Shown here: positions 61,803-64,000 of the stretch, one piece after another
How positions within the stretch are numbered: the stretch's first letter is position 1
Layout: each line of letters opens with the position of its first letter
Made by a program: the position numbers and the translations under genes
The notes under the pieces: model-generated
What the model was told of the DNA's origin: nothing
What the model saw: the letters and a program-made list of their open reading frames with translations, nothing else
Databases searched by the model: none
NCBI GenBank assembly: GCA_003342895.1
Contig: PTFA01000336.1
Coordinates: forward strand, 840,727 to 904,726
Reading direction: 5' to 3'
DNA length: 64,000 bases
Source: Casuarius casuarius
Lineage: Eukaryota; Chordata; Aves; Casuariiformes; Casuariidae

Positions 61803-62858
61803 GTCACGTTCCAGAAGTTATTTCCCTCTTTTATCCCCCCCCACCCCTGCAAAAGAAATCTGTAGGCTAATTCAGATGTAGTCATCTACGAATAGGTATT
61901 AACACTAAGTGACCAAATAAACCCCCCTTTCTTCTAGAGACTTGGCATCCTAACTCTTATTGCTAAAGATGTCTTAAAAACTTGCAATCCCTCACCTCTG
62001 CTTCAAAGAGCATGAGATTCTGCAGCATCCCTTGGTGGTACCTTCTCAGCTGTGCAGCTGTCTGAAATCAAGTATAAGAGGAAACACATCTTGGTGCTTG
62101 AGGGCATGGCTATGCTGTCAGGTAGAGGCAGAGACAAGCTAAAGCTGGATGTGCAGGTCCCAGGGACAGAAGTGCCTGGGGGTTCAGCAGGAAGACATCC
62201 CAGCTGCTTGGGTGGAGGCCCACTCCAGGCCTGGAGGCAATGCAGCAGTGAGTTTTTGGCCCAGACAGAGCTCTGCTGCCTCCAAGCTCTGCTGGTTTGG
62301 TCTCTCAACTATGTGACGAGCTCGACTGTTCAGCATCTTCATGTTTCTGAATCACAAGATATGGACTTACTGATCTCATTTTCTGTCAGCTCAGTGCTCT
62401 CTGCTCCTCCTGCCTTTCTTGCTTTCCATGAGCACATCCTCCTGGAATCAAACGAGATTTTCCTCTTGTTTGTCCCCAGTAAGTTTTCTGTAAATACCTC
62501 CCACAAAGTCTCCCGTTCTCCTTGAACTTCCTCCTGGAGGAATCCCTGCTTGAATTATAGCAACTTCTTAAGAAACCAAGCCTAAGACGGAAATCCCTTA
62601 TGAGTTTATTTTTAACCACCTCTTATGATATTACAAGACATTTCACAAAATAAATCAAGAGATGACAGGGAAATGATTATCACAGAGGCCCCTAATGACA
62701 GGATGCTAGGTAACATTCTGTCTCAGTAGATTTTAAGGCATGTTTCTAATTTGCTGCATTTCTGTAAATATAGGTGATTCCCTACAACTCCAGATGGCTG
62801 GCATAAAACTCACTCTTATAAAGTCCTATCAACTGTTTGGAGTCAGTCAGCCAGCAGG
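61803..62858. other. Interval between the LTR-like block and the olfactory receptor
   Basis: No coding sequence was recognised. The 157-codon open frame at 62052-62525 resembles no known protein. An AATAAA occurs at 61916 (plus). Confidence 0.55.
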
Positions 62859-63809
62859 TTAACTCACAAATATGTAATTTGCCGTTGCTTTCCTAAGTGC
62901 CTCCTTCACCTCCTTGTTCCTCATGCTGTAGATCAGAGGGTTGAGCATGGGGACTATAGTGGTATAAAATACAGCAGTGACTTTCTCCATTTCTGGTGAG
63001 TACTTGGAGCCCGGCTGCATGTGGCTCAGTCCTGCAGGCACATAGAACAAGGTAACAGTCAAAAGGTGGGAGGCACAGGTGGAGAAGGCCTTGTGCCTTC
63101 TTCCTTCAGCAGGCCTAATCCTCAGGATGCAGAAGAGGATGCACGCATATGAGAGGATGATGATGAGCAGCATAGACATAGAAATGGCCCCATTGAAAGT
63201 CACAAGTAAAACCTCATTGATATGGCCATCAGAGCAGGTGAGTTTCAGCAGAGGGTTAGTGTCACAAAAGTAATGGTTGATGACATTAGGCCCGCAGAAT
63301 GGAAGCTGCAGCAAGCAACATGTCTGNGTTAGTGAGTTCAAAATCCCCCCCAGGTATGACCCGGCCACCAGCCAAATACAGACTCTCTTGGGCATAGACA
63401 GAGTATAGAGAAGTGGGACACAAATAGCCATGTAGCGGTCGTATGCCATCACAGCCAGCAAGAACACTTCTGTAGTTGCAAACGCAAGGAAAGAGAAATG
63501 CTGGGCAAAGCATGCTGAGTAAGGAATGTCTTTGTTTTCCACTAAGAAGCCAATTAGCATCCTTGGAGAAATGACAGAGGAATAGCAAAGATCAATAATA
63601 GACAAATTGCAGAGGAAGAAGTACATGGGAGTGTGCAGCTGGGGGGTTATCCTGATCAGGGTCACCATCCCAAGATTGCCTATCAGGGTGATGAGATAAA
63701 TCATGAAGAAGATGATGAAGAGAGGAAGCTGCAGCTCTGGCTTGTCTGTCAGTCCTAGGAGGATGAACTGTGTCACTGCGGTGTCATTGCCTTTAGCCAT
63801 ATTTATCAT
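62859..63809 (-). CDS. Class II olfactory receptor, intact, family 5/8/9-like
   Basis: A seven-transmembrane G-protein-coupled odorant receptor, single coding exon. The likely start is the second in-frame ATG at 63800 ([17 protein letters not shown], 313 aa), the usual OR form; an ATG at 63809 would add three residues. Family marks: an NDT glycosylation site, GNLGM in TM1, [30 protein letters not shown] after TM3, extracellular-loop cysteines around [43 protein letters not shown] in TM6 and [15 protein letters not shown] in TM7. One N at 63327 makes one residue unknown; otherwise the frame is intact. A good acceptor (TTTTCCTCATTCCAACAG) ends at 63827, consistent with a non-coding upstream exon. 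The subfamily was not assigned. Confidence 0.95.
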   Translation of the reverse strand: MINMAKGNDTAVTQFILLGLTDKPELQLPLFIIFFMIYLITLIGNLGMVTLIRITPQLHTPMYFFLCNLSIIDLCYSSVISPRMLIGFLVENKDIPYSACFAQHFSFLAFATTEVFLLAVMAYDRYMAICVPLLYTLSMPKRVCIWLVAGSYLGGILNSLXQTCCLLQLPFCGPNVINHYFCDTNPLLKLTCSDGHINEVLLVTFNGAISMSMLLIIILSYACILFCILRIRPAEGRRHKAFSTCASHLLTVTLFYVPAGLSHMQPGSKYSPEMEKVTAVFYTTIVPMLNPLIYSMRNKEVKEALRKATANYIFVS

Positions 63810-63816
63810 ATTTCAT
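63793..63816 (-). promoter_or_regulatory. Short upstream ORF overlapping the olfactory receptor start
   Basis: An ATG at 63816, in a good context (ACCATGA), opens a seven-codon frame (MKYDKYG) that stops at 63793, just past the receptor ATG at 63800. If present in the mRNA it should reduce initiation at the receptor start. Confidence 0.45.
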
Positions 63817-64000
63817 GGTAGTATACCTGTTGGAATGAGGAAAACAATCAGTGTGAAACAAGAGAGAGCAATTGCACGGGTTACGTAGGATGCCACAATC
63901 GGAGTTCTTTCTTTAGACTGTCCACTGAAAAGTACAAAGCTTTGATGCTTTGGATAGCATCTAACTATGGCTAGGTTCTCAGCAAATCCCCACTGGCAGA

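Noticed and set aside
62052..62525. 157-codon frame next to the olfactory receptor
   Set aside because: No domain, no similarity and no partner splice signals; it is probably chance.
1..64000. CRISPR array, operon, phage or plasmid features
   Set aside because: The window is spliced vertebrate DNA; no prokaryotic gene organisation or regularly spaced repeats with unique spacers are present.

Overview
The window is nuclear DNA from a vertebrate, most likely a bird (at least a sauropsid). Its genes are spliced, with GT-AG introns and CpG-island promoters. They follow the block found on human chromosome 15q15.1: RMDN3, GCHFR, DNAJC17, the nested C15orf62, and ZFYVE19. Intact CR1 or other young repeats were not seen. 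Only decayed amniote MIR-type SINE relics and one LTR-like block are visible. Scattered single Ns and one 110-N gap mark a draft assembly. Orthologue calls rest on remembered human proteins read against translations of this sequence; no database was searched.

Layout. (1) 1-20125, minus strand: the 5' two thirds of RMDN3, a mitochondrial outer-membrane/ER-contact protein. Six coding exons join in phase; the rest lies beyond base 1. Its CpG-island promoter carries a textbook RFX X-box and a full CRE. (2) 20550-22210: a C/A-rich minisatellite of about 1.65 kb with a 51-bp unit, broken by the gap. It produces long but meaningless open frames. (3) 28484-37297, plus strand: complete GCHFR (84 aa, 3 exons), the feedback regulator of GTP cyclohydrolase I. 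(4) 38472-56246, minus strand: complete DNAJC17 (311 aa, 11 exons), a J-domain plus RRM splicing cofactor. It converges tail-to-tail with GCHFR. Its last intron holds the one-exon gene C15orf62 (40975-41505) on the opposite strand. (5) 56250-56640: a bidirectional promoter with three ZNF143-type sites, shared by DNAJC17 and ZFYVE19. (6) 57541-60687, plus strand: four phase-compatible exons of the middle of ZFYVE19 (ANCHR). The FYVE-finger exons and the C-terminal exons were not found. (7) About 60880-61800: an LTR/promoter-like block with a TATA box and three sets of tandem duplications. (8) 62859-63809, minus strand: an intact class II olfactory receptor gene. Mammalian synteny ends at about 60.69 kb.

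The genes do not form one pathway; they are linked by conserved position. The parts most worth a second look are the trimmed ZFYVE19 beside the LTR-like block and the receptor, the minisatellite next to the RMDN3 promoter, and the ZNF143-rich bidirectional promoter. No previously undescribed system with strong support was found.
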